From Cloacimonetes bacterium UBA5210 (lineage in GTDB: Bacteria > Cloacimonadota > Cloacimonadia > Cloacimonadales > Cloacimonadaceae): DNA of 64,000 bases. The notes beneath the pieces were generated by a model. That model did no database searches and was not told the DNA's origin. It saw only the letters and a list, made by a program, of their open reading frames with translations. The first letter of the stretch is position 1; the number at the start of each line of letters is the position of its first letter. Location of the stretch: NCBI GenBank assembly GCA_002412625.1, contig DHVK01000014.1, positions 6,228 to 70,227 of the forward strand, in the 5' to 3' direction. Below, piece by piece: positions 56,434 through 64,000 of this stretch. A program made the translations under genes and the position numbers.

Positions 56434-58371
56434 TTAGAGGCGCAGACTGAAACCAAAGCCAAGAATAGATTCATCACTCAGGCTATTCAGGGCGTCGCCG
56501 ATATCCCTGCCGTAACCGCCGGCCTGGTAATGCGCAAAGATGCCCATCCCCTTCCAGGGCCGGATCATCAGCACGGGACTCCATCTGAAGTAAGAAGTTT
56601 CGATCTTTTGGTCATCGATCTCGGTAGAAAAGTTTGTATAATCCGCATTCGCAACCAGCTTGATGAAGCGAAAATCCATCAAGGACAGACTGAGCCCGCC
56701 GGAAACATAGTTGTGGCTGCTTTTGAACGACTCGGCACCCTCATGCTCTGCCTGGTAATGATCATAACCGAAATTGACCCCGAAGTAGCGGCTGAACTTG
56801 ATGGGAAGGCAGAATTCGGCACCGGTCAGGGTTTTGGGGTAATTGCTTTGGACATCATACATATCCCAGTTGTTCAGATGGTCTGTATCCATGCTCTGCA
56901 TAATGAACTTCACGGATAGCAGGGCTCCGGCTTTCTCCAACAGAAACAGCGGTCTGGTATCCGGTGAGATGCCCTGAAACTCCACCGGTTCATTGTAGAA
57001 ATCAGTGATATTGCTCAGAAAAGCGCCGATTTCCAATCTGTTCTCGGCCAGGCTGAGCGGGATTCTGCTCTTGATATTCCCACGGCCGTCCATGATCGGA
57101 AGGGGGATGTAGTCATTCGGCAAAGCATTATGCTCAAAGCGGATATAAAGCTCAGAGAGTTGGTGTTCGGTGCGCATGCGTCTGGCAAACTCTCCGCTGT
57201 AGCTATGGTATTTCAGCTTGTAGAAATGCTCCATCCAATTCGTATACAAGAAGGGTCTTTCATTTTGGGCAACCTTGACGAACAGACGCAGCTCTTCCGG
57301 GTCCGGCATGCCGGCACCGATGCTGAACTGGCTGGCTTTGTGATCTTCAAAAGTGCTTCCGTTTGACATCCAGGGACCGGAGAGGTAGTTATATTCTGCC
57401 TCCACTCCGAACCAGGGAATTTTCAGCGAAATCTGATTTCTTGAAATCAGGTGGTCTGTGTCCCAGGAGTTGTTTGATCTGGAATTGAATTCCGTGCTGG
57501 TCAGGAATCTCAGATTACGAAAGACATGCTCCGATCTGATGACGCCATCATCCAAGCGATCTTTTCCGCGCGGTTTTTCATAGATTGAGCTTCCCCCGCG
57601 GGCATTGTCCACATAGAGTGGAGCGGTCTGCATTTGGAGGCTGGGGCTGTCTCCCTTGCTGAAATAGTATGGCGCGCTGATGTTGTTTGTGCGCCAGGGG
57701 CGCTGACTTCCGTTTGAAGCGCCGGAGACATCGCTGCTCACCCGATAGCTGATCTCGTCGATGCTCAGACCGGGGACAAGGATGTTCTCAGCCAGGCTGC
57801 GGGAAAACGTGCTATTTTGCCCCACTCCGTCATTGGCCACAGCGCCGGCTTCCGTGCTGTACATGATAAAGGTCTCGTTGCGGCCGGAACCCATAGTTGC
57901 CAGGCCTTGCGCGCCTCCCCGGTAAAACACATAGGGATTATCCCGGCAGGCATCCAAAAAGACCAGTGTGATCTTCGCCCGGCTCAGCTTTTCGTTGATC
58001 CAGTTCAGACTGGCGGCTTTGTGTTCAATATCAGTTTCATCGCTGAAGTATTCTTTGACGGGCAACAGATAGTTGCTGCCATTGATCTGCACTCCATGTC
58101 CGCTGTAGAAAAACACTACTTCGTCTTCCTCCCGGATTAGCTGCGCGAAGTTATTGATTTCACGGTTGAAGCGGTTACGATCCGCGTTTAACACCATGGT
58201 TACTTCAAAGCCCAGCTCGGAGAGCGCTCCGCTCATCAGCTCGGCATCTGAAACCGGGTTTCGGAGAGGACGCTCGGTATAGTCAGCATTGCCTACGACC
58301 AATGCTCTGCGGGCAGAAAACGCCATCTGGCATAGCCCGAGTATAACGAAAAGAACCATAAGTTTCTTCAT
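56434..58371 (-). CDS. Caspase-like (peptidase C14) domain fused to a beta-barrel-like C-terminus
   Basis: The 645 residues begin with a signal peptide (MKKLMVLFVILGLCQMAFSA). A caspase fold follows (about 21-240): RRALVVGNADYTERPLRNPVSDAELM, FFYSGHGVQ with the catalytic His92 and VFLDACRDNPYVF with Cys142. The remaining 400 residues are rich in alternating hydrophobic/aromatic strands (FRFIKLVANADYTNF, YFRWSPVLMIRP, MGIFAHYQAGGYGR) and end GFGFSLRL, as outer-membrane barrel proteins do. This is an unusual combination. The signal peptide places the protease domain outside the cytoplasm. It heads the SGNH-SGNH-MBOAT-manA operon, so it may process a surface protein or respond to glycan status. 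Barrel formation is inferred. Confidence 0.8.
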   Translation of the reverse strand: MKKLMVLFVILGLCQMAFSARRALVVGNADYTERPLRNPVSDAELMSGALSELGFEVTMVLNADRNRFNREINNFAQLIREEDEVVFFYSGHGVQINGSNYLLPVKEYFSDETDIEHKAASLNWINEKLSRAKITLVFLDACRDNPYVFYRGGAQGLATMGSGRNETFIMYSTEAGAVANDGVGQNSTFSRSLAENILVPGLSIDEISYRVSSDVSGASNGSQRPWRTNNISAPYYFSKGDSPSLQMQTAPLYVDNARGGSSIYEKPRGKDRLDDGVIRSEHVFRNLRFLTSTEFNSRSNNSWDTDHLISRNQISLKIPWFGVEAEYNYLSGPWMSNGSTFEDHKASQFSIGAGMPDPEELRLFVKVAQNERPFLYTNWMEHFYKLKYHSYSGEFARRMRTEHQLSELYIRFEHNALPNDYIPLPIMDGRGNIKSRIPLSLAENRLEIGAFLSNITDFYNEPVEFQGISPDTRPLFLLEKAGALLSVKFIMQSMDTDHLNNWDMYDVQSNYPKTLTGAEFCLPIKFSRYFGVNFGYDHYQAEHEGAESFKSSHNYVSGGLSLSLMDFRFIKLVANADYTNFSTEIDDQKIETSYFRWSPVLMIRPWKGMGIFAHYQAGGYGRDIGDALNSLSDESILGFGFSLRL

Positions 58372-58390
58372 TTTACCTCCATCTTGCTCA

Positions 58391-58418
58391 ATCCTACGAG
58401 TAATTCACTTTATGTCAA
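58391..58418 (-). promoter_or_regulatory. Promoter of the caspase-SGNH-MBOAT-manA operon
   Basis: A perfect TTGACA (58413-58418) on the minus strand is followed after 16 bases by TAGGAT (58391-58396). A strong GGAGG lies immediately before the gene's ATG at 58371. Confidence 0.6.
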
Positions 58419-58628
58419 TCAAATTCTTTCGATTTCGCTGCAAAACCTGGAATTTCCGGCAAAGATATCATCGATCAGTTTGCGGCTGCTCTTGCTTGCC
58501 CGGTTTGTTGATGAAAGTCAGCACTTCCTGTTCCCCGCTTTCTGATACAAAACTGGTACTAAAGCATGGAGCCCCAACGCCAAGCACGGCCGGAGGCTGT
58601 TAATCGCTGTAGCGCCTCTGCAAAAGCG

Positions 58629-58757
58629 CTTGAGCCTCTCCTGAGTCTCGCTCAGGAACTCCTCAAGAGATACTTGCTCTGCCCAAAATGGATTGAATCA
58701 GATGAACACTCTGGGGCTGTTGCCCCGATCTGGTTCGGGTTGAAGTGTCTCAACCCG
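58629..58757. repeat. Array of palindromes in the intergenic region
   Basis: Three inverted repeats follow each other: a nested one at 58629-58667 (outer CTTGAG/CTCAAG, inner TCCTGAG/CTCAGGA with loop TCTCG), GGGGCtgttGCCCC at 58713-58726, and CGGGTTGAagtgtcTCAACCCG at 58736-58757. None is followed by a T-run. The interval 58419-58943 has no supported gene. Confidence 0.7.
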
Positions 58758-58819
58758 GGCGAATGGCCGAGTTTGTGCGCTTGATCTCATTGCATGCTTG
58801 ATTGATAAACTCCGGATAG

Positions 58820-58898
58820 AGCAGATATTAAGCTGTTATTATGCTGTGGTCATGGGAGGAAAAGAGCTTGAAACTGGCACAAACTAAGTATAATCAAT
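58820..58898 (+). repeat. Diverged intergenic repeat, right copy
   Basis: AGCAGATATTAAGCTGTTATTAT and AGCTTGAAACTGGCACAAACTAAG correspond to 50954-51023. The pair brackets the whole manA to caspase cluster in direct orientation. Confidence 0.55.
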
Positions 58899-58943
58899 CA
58901 AGATGGAGCACTGAAAGCAGAGATCTGTATGCTCCCGAACCGG

Positions 58944-58977
58944 ACAAGAAATAAGCCCGGATTTGGCAGTCCGGGCT
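58944..58977 (-). terminator. Terminator after transketolase
   Basis: GCCCGGA and TCCGGGC (58955-58961 and 58970-58976) form a perfect stem. On the minus strand it is followed by TTATTTCTT, 28 bases after the transketolase stop codon. Confidence 0.65.
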
Positions 58978-59004
58978 AAGGTCAGTAAACGGTGTTCGGG
59001 CTTA

Positions 59005-60894
59005 CTAGCTCAGGGCTGCTTTAAAACGCTTTTTCAAAGAAGCGCAATCCAGCCCAAAAGCTTGGAACAGTTCTTCGGATTCTCCGGAAACGGGATAGGA
59101 CTCGGCACCGCAGCGGATCAATTTGGCTTTCACACCGGCATTGACGATTGCTTCGGTAATGGTCGTGCCCAAACCGCCGTGGATACTGTGGTCTTCCACG
59201 CTGAAGATGGGTCCCTTCCGGGCAGCTTCGGTGATCAATTCTGCCGGGATCTCCAGAGGGCAGGAGACCGCGATCAGTTCGATGAAGAGTCCTTCTTCAC
59301 GCAGCGCGTCCACCGCTTTGGTGGCTCTGGCGGTCAAGGTGCCGGTGACAAATACCGTCGCGCGGTCGCCAATGCGCAGCACGTCGGCTTTACCGTATTC
59401 AAAGCAGTAATCCGTGCCGTAGAAGATCTCGCCTTCCTGGTTTTTCAGGATGGGCAATTTGGAGCGTCCCATGGTAACGAAGTAGTTGCCGGGTTTGTCG
59501 ATCAGCCAGCGGATCACGCGGTCGGTTTGGTTTGCATCGGCAGGGCAGATAATCTTGGTATCAAAGAGGTTGCGGGTCAAAGAGATGTAGTCTATGCACT
59601 GATGGGTCTTGCCATCCGCGCCTACATCGATACCCACGTGGGTGACCACGGTCTTCAGGTTTGTGTGGTTGATATCGTTCAGGCGTTGCATGTTGTAAGT
59701 TTCATCGATGCCAAACACGCCAAAATCCGACCAAAAGCACTGAATGCCCATCGTGGAGATGGCACCGCTCATCACCGCCGCGTGATGTTCCATGATGCCG
59801 GATTGCAGGAAGTATTTGGGCAGAGCATCCCGGAAATCCGAGGTTTTTACGCTGCTGGCGAGGTCGCAATCTACCACCACTATCGGGTTGGGGCTGCCTT
59901 CGTTGATCTTGCCCAGATCTGCCAGGGCATTTCCCCAGGCGCCGCGACAATCGCTTTCCGAAGCATAGAGCATGGGTTTGCCGGGTTTGAGAGCCAGTGC
60001 CGGGTGGAAATCTACTTTCGGGCTGTGAGCCTTGGGCTTGAAGGCATCCCGCATGCTTTGATAATTCTCCAGCTCATTGGGCATCTCGAGTTCTGCAAGA
60101 GCTTCGGAACATTGTTCTTTGGAGAGGGTCGAGCCGTGGTATTTAGCTTTGTTTTCCATGAAGCTGACGCCTTTGCCCATGATGGTGTGCGCCAGGATCA
60201 TAACCGGTTTGGTGGCTTCCCTGGCCTCTTCGAGAGTGTGCAGAATAAGGGGGATATCATGTCCGTTTACTTCCATCACCTGCCAGCCATCGGCTTCCCA
60301 GCTTTTACGGATGTTTTGGGGCATCACTTCGTGGATTGAGCCGGAGATCTGCAACTGATTATAGTCAATCACAGCAATCAGATTGTCCAGGTTGAACTTT
60401 GCGGCAAAACGGCGCGCTTCACTAAGTTGTCCTTTTTGTTGCTCTCCGTCGCCCATGATCACATAGACGCGGCTGCCTAAGTGCTTGAGCTTCGAGGCAA
60501 TGGCAAAACCTGCGGCGGCGGACAGACCCTGACCAAGGTTGCCGGAGCTCCATTCCACGCCGGGCACTTCACGTTCGATATGGCCTTCAAAGATGCTGCC
60601 ATACTGGCGGAAGTGGGCAATCGCTTCTTCCAGAGGGAAATAGCCCATGATCCCCAAACTACTGTAAACGGCGGGGGAGATGTGGCCGATGGATGCCACC
60701 ATTTTGTCGCGCTCTTCCCAGTCCGGAAAATCAGGGTTATGGCGCATAGTGTTGTAAATGCTAAGCATTATGTCGATGCTGGACATGGAGCCACCGGGGT
60801 GGCCGCTGCCGGACAGAGTGGTCATATGTAGGATCGCTTGGCGGGCGATCTTGGCTTGTTTGCTAATCTTGGCGATGAGATCGTTCTTACTCAC
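59005..60894 (-). CDS. tkt: Transketolase
   Basis: This thiamine-diphosphate enzyme of the non-oxidative pentose phosphate pathway is encoded as one polypeptide of about 629 residues. Landmarks are HMTTLSGSGHPGGSMSSIDIMLSIY, the TPP motif GDGEQQKGQLSEARRFAAKFNLDNLIAVIDYN, the central pyrimidine-binding domain (WSDFGVFGIDETYNMQRLNDINHTNLKTVVTH) and the C-terminal transketolase domain. In some relatives the two halves are separate genes. A longer frame starts at 60936 (ATG). The GTG at 60894 is preferred because GAGG lies eight bases upstream and the conserved part begins there. A promoter and a terminator flank it, so it is monocistronic. Confidence 0.94.
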   Translation of the reverse strand: MSKNDLIAKISKQAKIARQAILHMTTLSGSGHPGGSMSSIDIMLSIYNTMRHNPDFPDWEERDKMVASIGHISPAVYSSLGIMGYFPLEEAIAHFRQYGSIFEGHIEREVPGVEWSSGNLGQGLSAAAGFAIASKLKHLGSRVYVIMGDGEQQKGQLSEARRFAAKFNLDNLIAVIDYNQLQISGSIHEVMPQNIRKSWEADGWQVMEVNGHDIPLILHTLEEAREATKPVMILAHTIMGKGVSFMENKAKYHGSTLSKEQCSEALAELEMPNELENYQSMRDAFKPKAHSPKVDFHPALALKPGKPMLYASESDCRGAWGNALADLGKINEGSPNPIVVVDCDLASSVKTSDFRDALPKYFLQSGIMEHHAAVMSGAISTMGIQCFWSDFGVFGIDETYNMQRLNDINHTNLKTVVTHVGIDVGADGKTHQCIDYISLTRNLFDTKIICPADANQTDRVIRWLIDKPGNYFVTMGRSKLPILKNQEGEIFYGTDYCFEYGKADVLRIGDRATVFVTGTLTARATKAVDALREEGLFIELIAVSCPLEIPAELITEAARKGPIFSVEDHSIHGGLGTTITEAIVNAGVKAKLIRCGAESYPVSGESEELFQAFGLDCASLKKRFKAALS

Positions 60895-60957
60895 TTTATG
60901 TACCTCTTCAATTATTAACTTCGTTTTGTAACGCATTGTTTCTCAATGCGGAACCAG

Positions 60958-60986
60958 ACTATAATATTGCGCTAGCGGTCAAGCAA
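60958..60986 (-). promoter_or_regulatory. Transketolase promoter
   Basis: TTGCTT (60981-60986), a 17-base spacer and TATAGT (60958-60963) on the minus strand, about 65 bases before the GTG start. Confidence 0.5.
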
Positions 60987-61017
60987 AATCTCAGGCAGGA
61001 GCTGGGGATTTGGGTAT

Positions 61018-61055
61018 AAAAAAAGCGACCCCAGGATTGCTTTCCGAGGGTCGCT
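61018..61055 (-). terminator. Terminator after tRNA-Ala
   Basis: AGCGACCC (61024-61031) pairs with GGGTCGCT (61048-61055), followed on the minus strand by seven T. It lies ten bases after the CCA end of the tRNA gene. Confidence 0.85.
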
Positions 61056-61065
61056 GACTAATATT

Positions 61066-61141
61066 TGGTGGAGCATAGCGGGATCGAACCGCTGACCTCA
61101 TGACTGCCAGTCATGCGCTCTCCCAGCTGAGCTAATGCCCC
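61066..61141 (-). tRNA. tRNA-Ala (anticodon GGC)
   Basis: The 76-base cloverleaf folds fully: acceptor GGGGCAT/ATGCTCC with the alanine identity pair G3-U70, D-arm AGCTCAGCTGGGAGAGC, anticodon stem CATGA/TCATG with loop CTGGCAG (anticodon GGC), T-arm AGCGG-TTCGATC-CCGCT. The 3' CCA is encoded. A TTGACA lies about 50 bases upstream (61189-61194) with only a weak -10, and a strong terminator follows, so it is transcribed as a single gene. Confidence 0.97.
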
Positions 61142-61379
61142 AAATCTGAGTCGATATGTTCGGACACGATTGCAATCCCTGCTTTTTTGTCAAGTAGAAA
61201 ATGGTCTTTAGATTTCCGGATACAATGTAAGATATTGAAATATTGGTGCCATAGCAATGGAGTTTTTGTTCCGCTTGCTTACAAAAGCGGCAGCGCAGCA
61301 AAAAAAACCTTGTGTAAATTGCTAAGGCCAGAAAAGTGGCTTCCTAAAGAGAAATTATGATCCAATGTGGAGGATAGAA

Positions 61380-63164
61380 ATGCTCGAAGATCTGAGAAAG
61401 AAACAGAAAGTAATCATCTATTTTGTGGCCATCATCTTCATCCTGGGGATGGGTGCCATCGGTATAGTGGAGATTTTTACGCCCACTCCGTATGTGGGCA
61501 AAGTGGAAGGGAAAAAGATCAGCTTTGAGATGTATCAGGCGAAGATTCAAGAAGTTTATGCCCGTTACGGCGAAAGCAATCCCAATCAACCTATAGACGA
61601 TAACACCCGCCGCAATCTGGAAGGCCAGGCGTGGCAAGAATTGGTGGATGAAATCCTCTGGGCACAGCAGCTCAAGAAACACAAAATCAAGGTTAAAGAT
61701 AGCGAAGTCTTCACCGAAATGCAGAACAATCCCCCTCAGGATCTGATGCAGAACCCCTCATTGCAGACCAATGGCAGATTTGATCAAAGCAAATACATTG
61801 CCGCTCTGAAGAACAGCCCGGAGTTTTTCCTGGCACTGGAAGAGTATTACACCAGCTATCTGCCCCGCAAGAAACTGCAGGATAAGATCAAAGCCGAATC
61901 CGGAATTACTCTGGACAGCCTGAAAGCTGAATACATGAAAGACAACGACCTGGTTACCGGCAAGATGATATTCTTCGATTACAACACCATCACCGGTGTG
62001 CAGGTGGCAGATGAATCTGTTCAGAAGTATTATGACGAGAAAAAAGACGAAGAATATAAAAAAGGCCCCGCTTCCCGGATGCAGTATCTGATCTTCGAGG
62101 AAAAGCCCTCAGAGAAAGACATTGCTGAGGCAAAGAAAACCGCGGAGCAATTGGCAGCCCGTGCCAAAGCCGGTGAAGATTTTGCGCAGCTGGCGATCAA
62201 TAATTCCGATGATCCCGGTTCAGGGCAAAATGGCGGATCCTTGGGCGTGTTCGGCAAGGGACAGATGGTTCCGGAATTCGAAAACGCGGCTTTCGCTCTG
62301 GAAGAGGGTCAGATCTCTGATCCGGTTAAAAGCGATTTCGGTTGGCACATCATCCGCGTGGAACGCAAGATCAACACCAATCCCGCGGAACCGCAAGTGG
62401 AAGCCAGCCATATCCTGGTGAAGGTGGAAGCCAGCGAAGCTACCAAAGCAGCCATCGAAGAAAAAGCCATGGATGCCCAAAAGATGCTGAAGAAAAAAAG
62501 CATCGATGATGTGGCAAAACAGCTTGAAATGGAACCCAGAGATAGCGAATGGGTGGCCCATGACGCGCAGTTTATCCCCGGGCTGGGTCAACACCCGCAG
62601 ATGATTGCCTGGATGGTGAAAGCCAAAGAGGGTCAGGTTAGCGAGTTACTTAGAGATCAACAAGGCAGATTGGTGATCGGCAAGATGACCGATAATGTGA
62701 AGACCTATTACGAAGATTTCGAGAAGGTTCGCGCCCGCATCAGATACGAACTGGAAAAGACCGAGAAGATCGCCCAAGCCAAAACCAAGGCTACAGAATT
62801 CGCTGCTAAGTATGATAAAGATCAATACTTTGCCAAAGCTGAAGAAGAAGGCTGGAAAGTGTTTGATGTAAACAATTTCAAACGCGGCAACAGCGCTCCC
62901 GGCATCGGTCTTTCAGAGCTCTTTGCCGATGAAGCACTGAAGCTGAACGAAGGCGAAATGAGCCCTGTGGTTCACGACCCCAAAGGCAGCTACATCATTC
63001 TGGCAAACACACGCGTGAAACCGGACATGGCTGCTTTTGAGAAAGATACCGCGAAGCAGGACGATATCCGCGAACGCATGGAAAGTAATGCCTTCAACCG
63101 CTGGTATCAGCAACTGCGTGAAGACGCCAAGATTATCGACAGACGCGCCGAATTCGGCATGTAA
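61380..63164 (+). CDS. Membrane-anchored peptidyl-prolyl isomerase, PpiD/SurA-like
   Basis: The 594 residues start with an inner-membrane helix (KVIIYFVAIIFILGMGAIGIVEIF), followed by a SurA/PpiD N-terminal chaperone region (GKKISFEMYQAKIQEVYARYGESNPNQ) and two parvulin domains. The first is complete (MQYLIFEEKPSEKDIAEAKK...DFAQLAINNSDDPGSGQNGGSLGVFGKGQMVPEFENAAFAL...IRVERK). The second, starting EASHILVKVEA, lacks the GGxLG core and may be non-catalytic. Such proteins assist folding of exported and outer-membrane proteins in the periplasm. An ATG exists at 61365; the ATG at 61380 is preferred because GGAGG is six bases upstream. Confidence 0.9.
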   Translation: MLEDLRKKQKVIIYFVAIIFILGMGAIGIVEIFTPTPYVGKVEGKKISFEMYQAKIQEVYARYGESNPNQPIDDNTRRNLEGQAWQELVDEILWAQQLKKHKIKVKDSEVFTEMQNNPPQDLMQNPSLQTNGRFDQSKYIAALKNSPEFFLALEEYYTSYLPRKKLQDKIKAESGITLDSLKAEYMKDNDLVTGKMIFFDYNTITGVQVADESVQKYYDEKKDEEYKKGPASRMQYLIFEEKPSEKDIAEAKKTAEQLAARAKAGEDFAQLAINNSDDPGSGQNGGSLGVFGKGQMVPEFENAAFALEEGQISDPVKSDFGWHIIRVERKINTNPAEPQVEASHILVKVEASEATKAAIEEKAMDAQKMLKKKSIDDVAKQLEMEPRDSEWVAHDAQFIPGLGQHPQMIAWMVKAKEGQVSELLRDQQGRLVIGKMTDNVKTYYEDFEKVRARIRYELEKTEKIAQAKTKATEFAAKYDKDQYFAKAEEEGWKVFDVNNFKRGNSAPGIGLSELFADEALKLNEGEMSPVVHDPKGSYIILANTRVKPDMAAFEKDTAKQDDIRERMESNAFNRWYQQLREDAKIIDRRAEFGM

Positions 63165-63191
63165 GATATCACTGTAACAAGACAATATTGC

Positions 63192-63229
63192 GGATGCGGA
63201 AACTATCAAGGTTTTCGCATCCTTTTCTT
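63192..63229 (+). terminator. Terminator between the isomerase and phosphohexomutase genes
   Basis: GGATGCGGAAAC (63192-63203) pairs over 12 positions (one G-U) with GTTTTCGCATCC (63211-63222), followed by TTTTCTT. Confidence 0.85.
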
Positions 63230-63244
63230 AAGAAGGAGATAAAG

Positions 63245-64000
63245 ATGAGCAAACTGATGACCGGAGTGAGCGGAGTGCGCGGGGTGTTTGGTGATACCCT
63301 GACCCCACCGATCGTTCAGAAATATGTGGCTAGCTTTGCGGCGCTTCAGCAAAGAACTCACGGCAAGGGCAGAATAATCGTCGGTAGAGACAGCCGCACC
63401 TCCGGACAAGCCATGCTGCATAATATCGTGGCGACCATCCTGAGTATGGGGCTGGATGTAACTGATCTGGGGGTAGTCTCGACCCCGACCGTACTGCTGG
63501 CAGTAGAAGAAAGCGACGCCATCGGCGGCATTGCCATCACCGCATCGCACAATCCCCCGGAGTGGAACGCCATGAAGTTTGTGGATCAGGACGGGATGTT
63601 TCTTGCAGCAGACAAAGCCGCGGCGTTTCTGGGCTCTGTGGAGGCAGCCATTGCTTGGGCAGATTGGCAGAGCATCGGTGCATTTGACGCCGATCAAGGC
63701 GCAATTGACCGCCATATCAAGAAGATACTGGCAATTCCCTATTTGAATGTGGAGCAGATTCGGGCTCGCAAACTTAGAGTAGTGCTGGATTCCGTGAATG
63801 GCGCCGGAGGCTTGATTTCACCTCAGTTGCTGCAAGCTCTGGGTTGCACAGTGATTGGCATCAACACCGAGCCAAGCGGCATCTTTGCGCATCCGGCAGA
63901 ACCCTTGAACCAGAATCTCACTCAACTTGAAGAGGCAGTGAAGGAGCATCAAGCGGATCTGGGCTTTGCCACCGACCCCGATGTGGATCGCCTGTCCATT
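63245..64000 (+). CDS. Phosphoglucosamine/phosphomannomutase family enzyme, 3' part outside window
   Basis: The visible 252 residues start MSKLMTGVSGVRGVFGDTLTPPIV and show the catalytic phosphoserine motif GGIAITASHNPPEWNAMKF and the metal-binding DPDVDRLSI just before the window edge. These belong to the alpha-D-phosphohexomutase family (GlmM, ManB, Pgm). The opening SGVRGVFGDTLTP and the length so far fit GlmM/ManB-type enzymes of about 450 residues. The specificity for glucosamine, mannose or glucose phosphates cannot be told from this part. An excellent AAGGAG precedes the ATG. Confidence 0.92.
   Translation, partial: MSKLMTGVSGVRGVFGDTLTPPIVQKYVASFAALQQRTHGKGRIIVGRDSRTSGQAMLHNIVATILSMGLDVTDLGVVSTPTVLLAVEESDAIGGIAITASHNPPEWNAMKFVDQDGMFLAADKAAAFLGSVEAAIAWADWQSIGAFDADQGAIDRHIKKILAIPYLNVEQIRARKLRVVLDSVNGAGGLISPQLLQALGCTVIGINTEPSGIFAHPAEPLNQNLTQLEEAVKEHQADLGFATDPDVDRLSI

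Overview
The window looks like a chromosomal segment of an anaerobic, diderm (Gram-negative-type) bacterium. It has lipopolysaccharide export permeases (LptF/LptG), a TonB-dependent receptor, a meso-diaminopimelate-type MurE motif and the [FeFe]-hydrogenase maturase HydF. Base composition is roughly balanced. The gene content fits Candidatus Cloacimonadota or a related lineage, but that is an inference from gene style; no rRNA lies in the window.

Layout. (1) 1-14.8 kb, minus strand: a tightly packed division and cell wall (dcw) cluster in the order mraZ-rsmH-ftsL-ftsI(PASTA)-murE/murF fusion-mraY-murD-ftsW-murG-murC-ftsQ-ftsA (ftsA runs off the left edge). It is preceded by a strong promoter overlapped by three tandem MraZ-box-like repeats. 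(2) 15.1-25.7 kb: an accessory island bracketed by two direct copies of a repeat of about 110 bp. Each copy adjoins a dead phage gene on the plus strand: a frameshifted Mu gpF-like head gene on the left and a lysozyme start on the right. The island carries a PIN (DUF4411)/HTH-ImmA toxin-antitoxin-like pair and a type I restriction-modification operon (hsdM, rhuM, hsdS, hsdR). hsdS is broken by one in-frame TGA. (3) 25.9-28.8 kb: a lipoprotein plus TonB-dependent receptor operon behind a structured leader that can hide its own ribosome binding site. (4) 28.8-32.4 kb: a seven-gene Mrp/Mbh-type cation antiporter module without MrpA and without hydrogenase subunits. (5) 32.4-35 kb: palindromic repeats and two tandem ice-binding-like (DUF3494) secreted proteins, the downstream one frameshifted at a run of eight C. 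(6) 35.2-41.9 kb, plus strand: secA-topA-ABC permease. (7) 42-43.2 kb: two small hypothetical envelope proteins; the first is bracketed by imperfect repeats. (8) 43.3-50.7 kb, minus strand: hydF-nitrilase family-ligA-lptF-lptG-radical SAM, every junction overlapping by 1-4 bases. (9) 51.0-58.4 kb, minus strand: caspase-like/beta-rich fusion-SGNH-SGNH-MBOAT-manA, a probable surface-glycan O-acylation cluster, bracketed by two diverged intergenic repeats. (10) 59-64 kb: transketolase, tRNA-Ala(GGC), a PpiD/SurA-like membrane foldase and the start of a phosphohexomutase.

The items most worth following up are the caspase-barrel/SGNH/MBOAT cluster, the SD-sequestering leader with a CxxC micro-ORF, the phage-relic-bracketed defence island with its nonsense-disrupted specificity subunit, the slippage tract in the ice-binding gene, and the orphan Mbh-like antiporter module.
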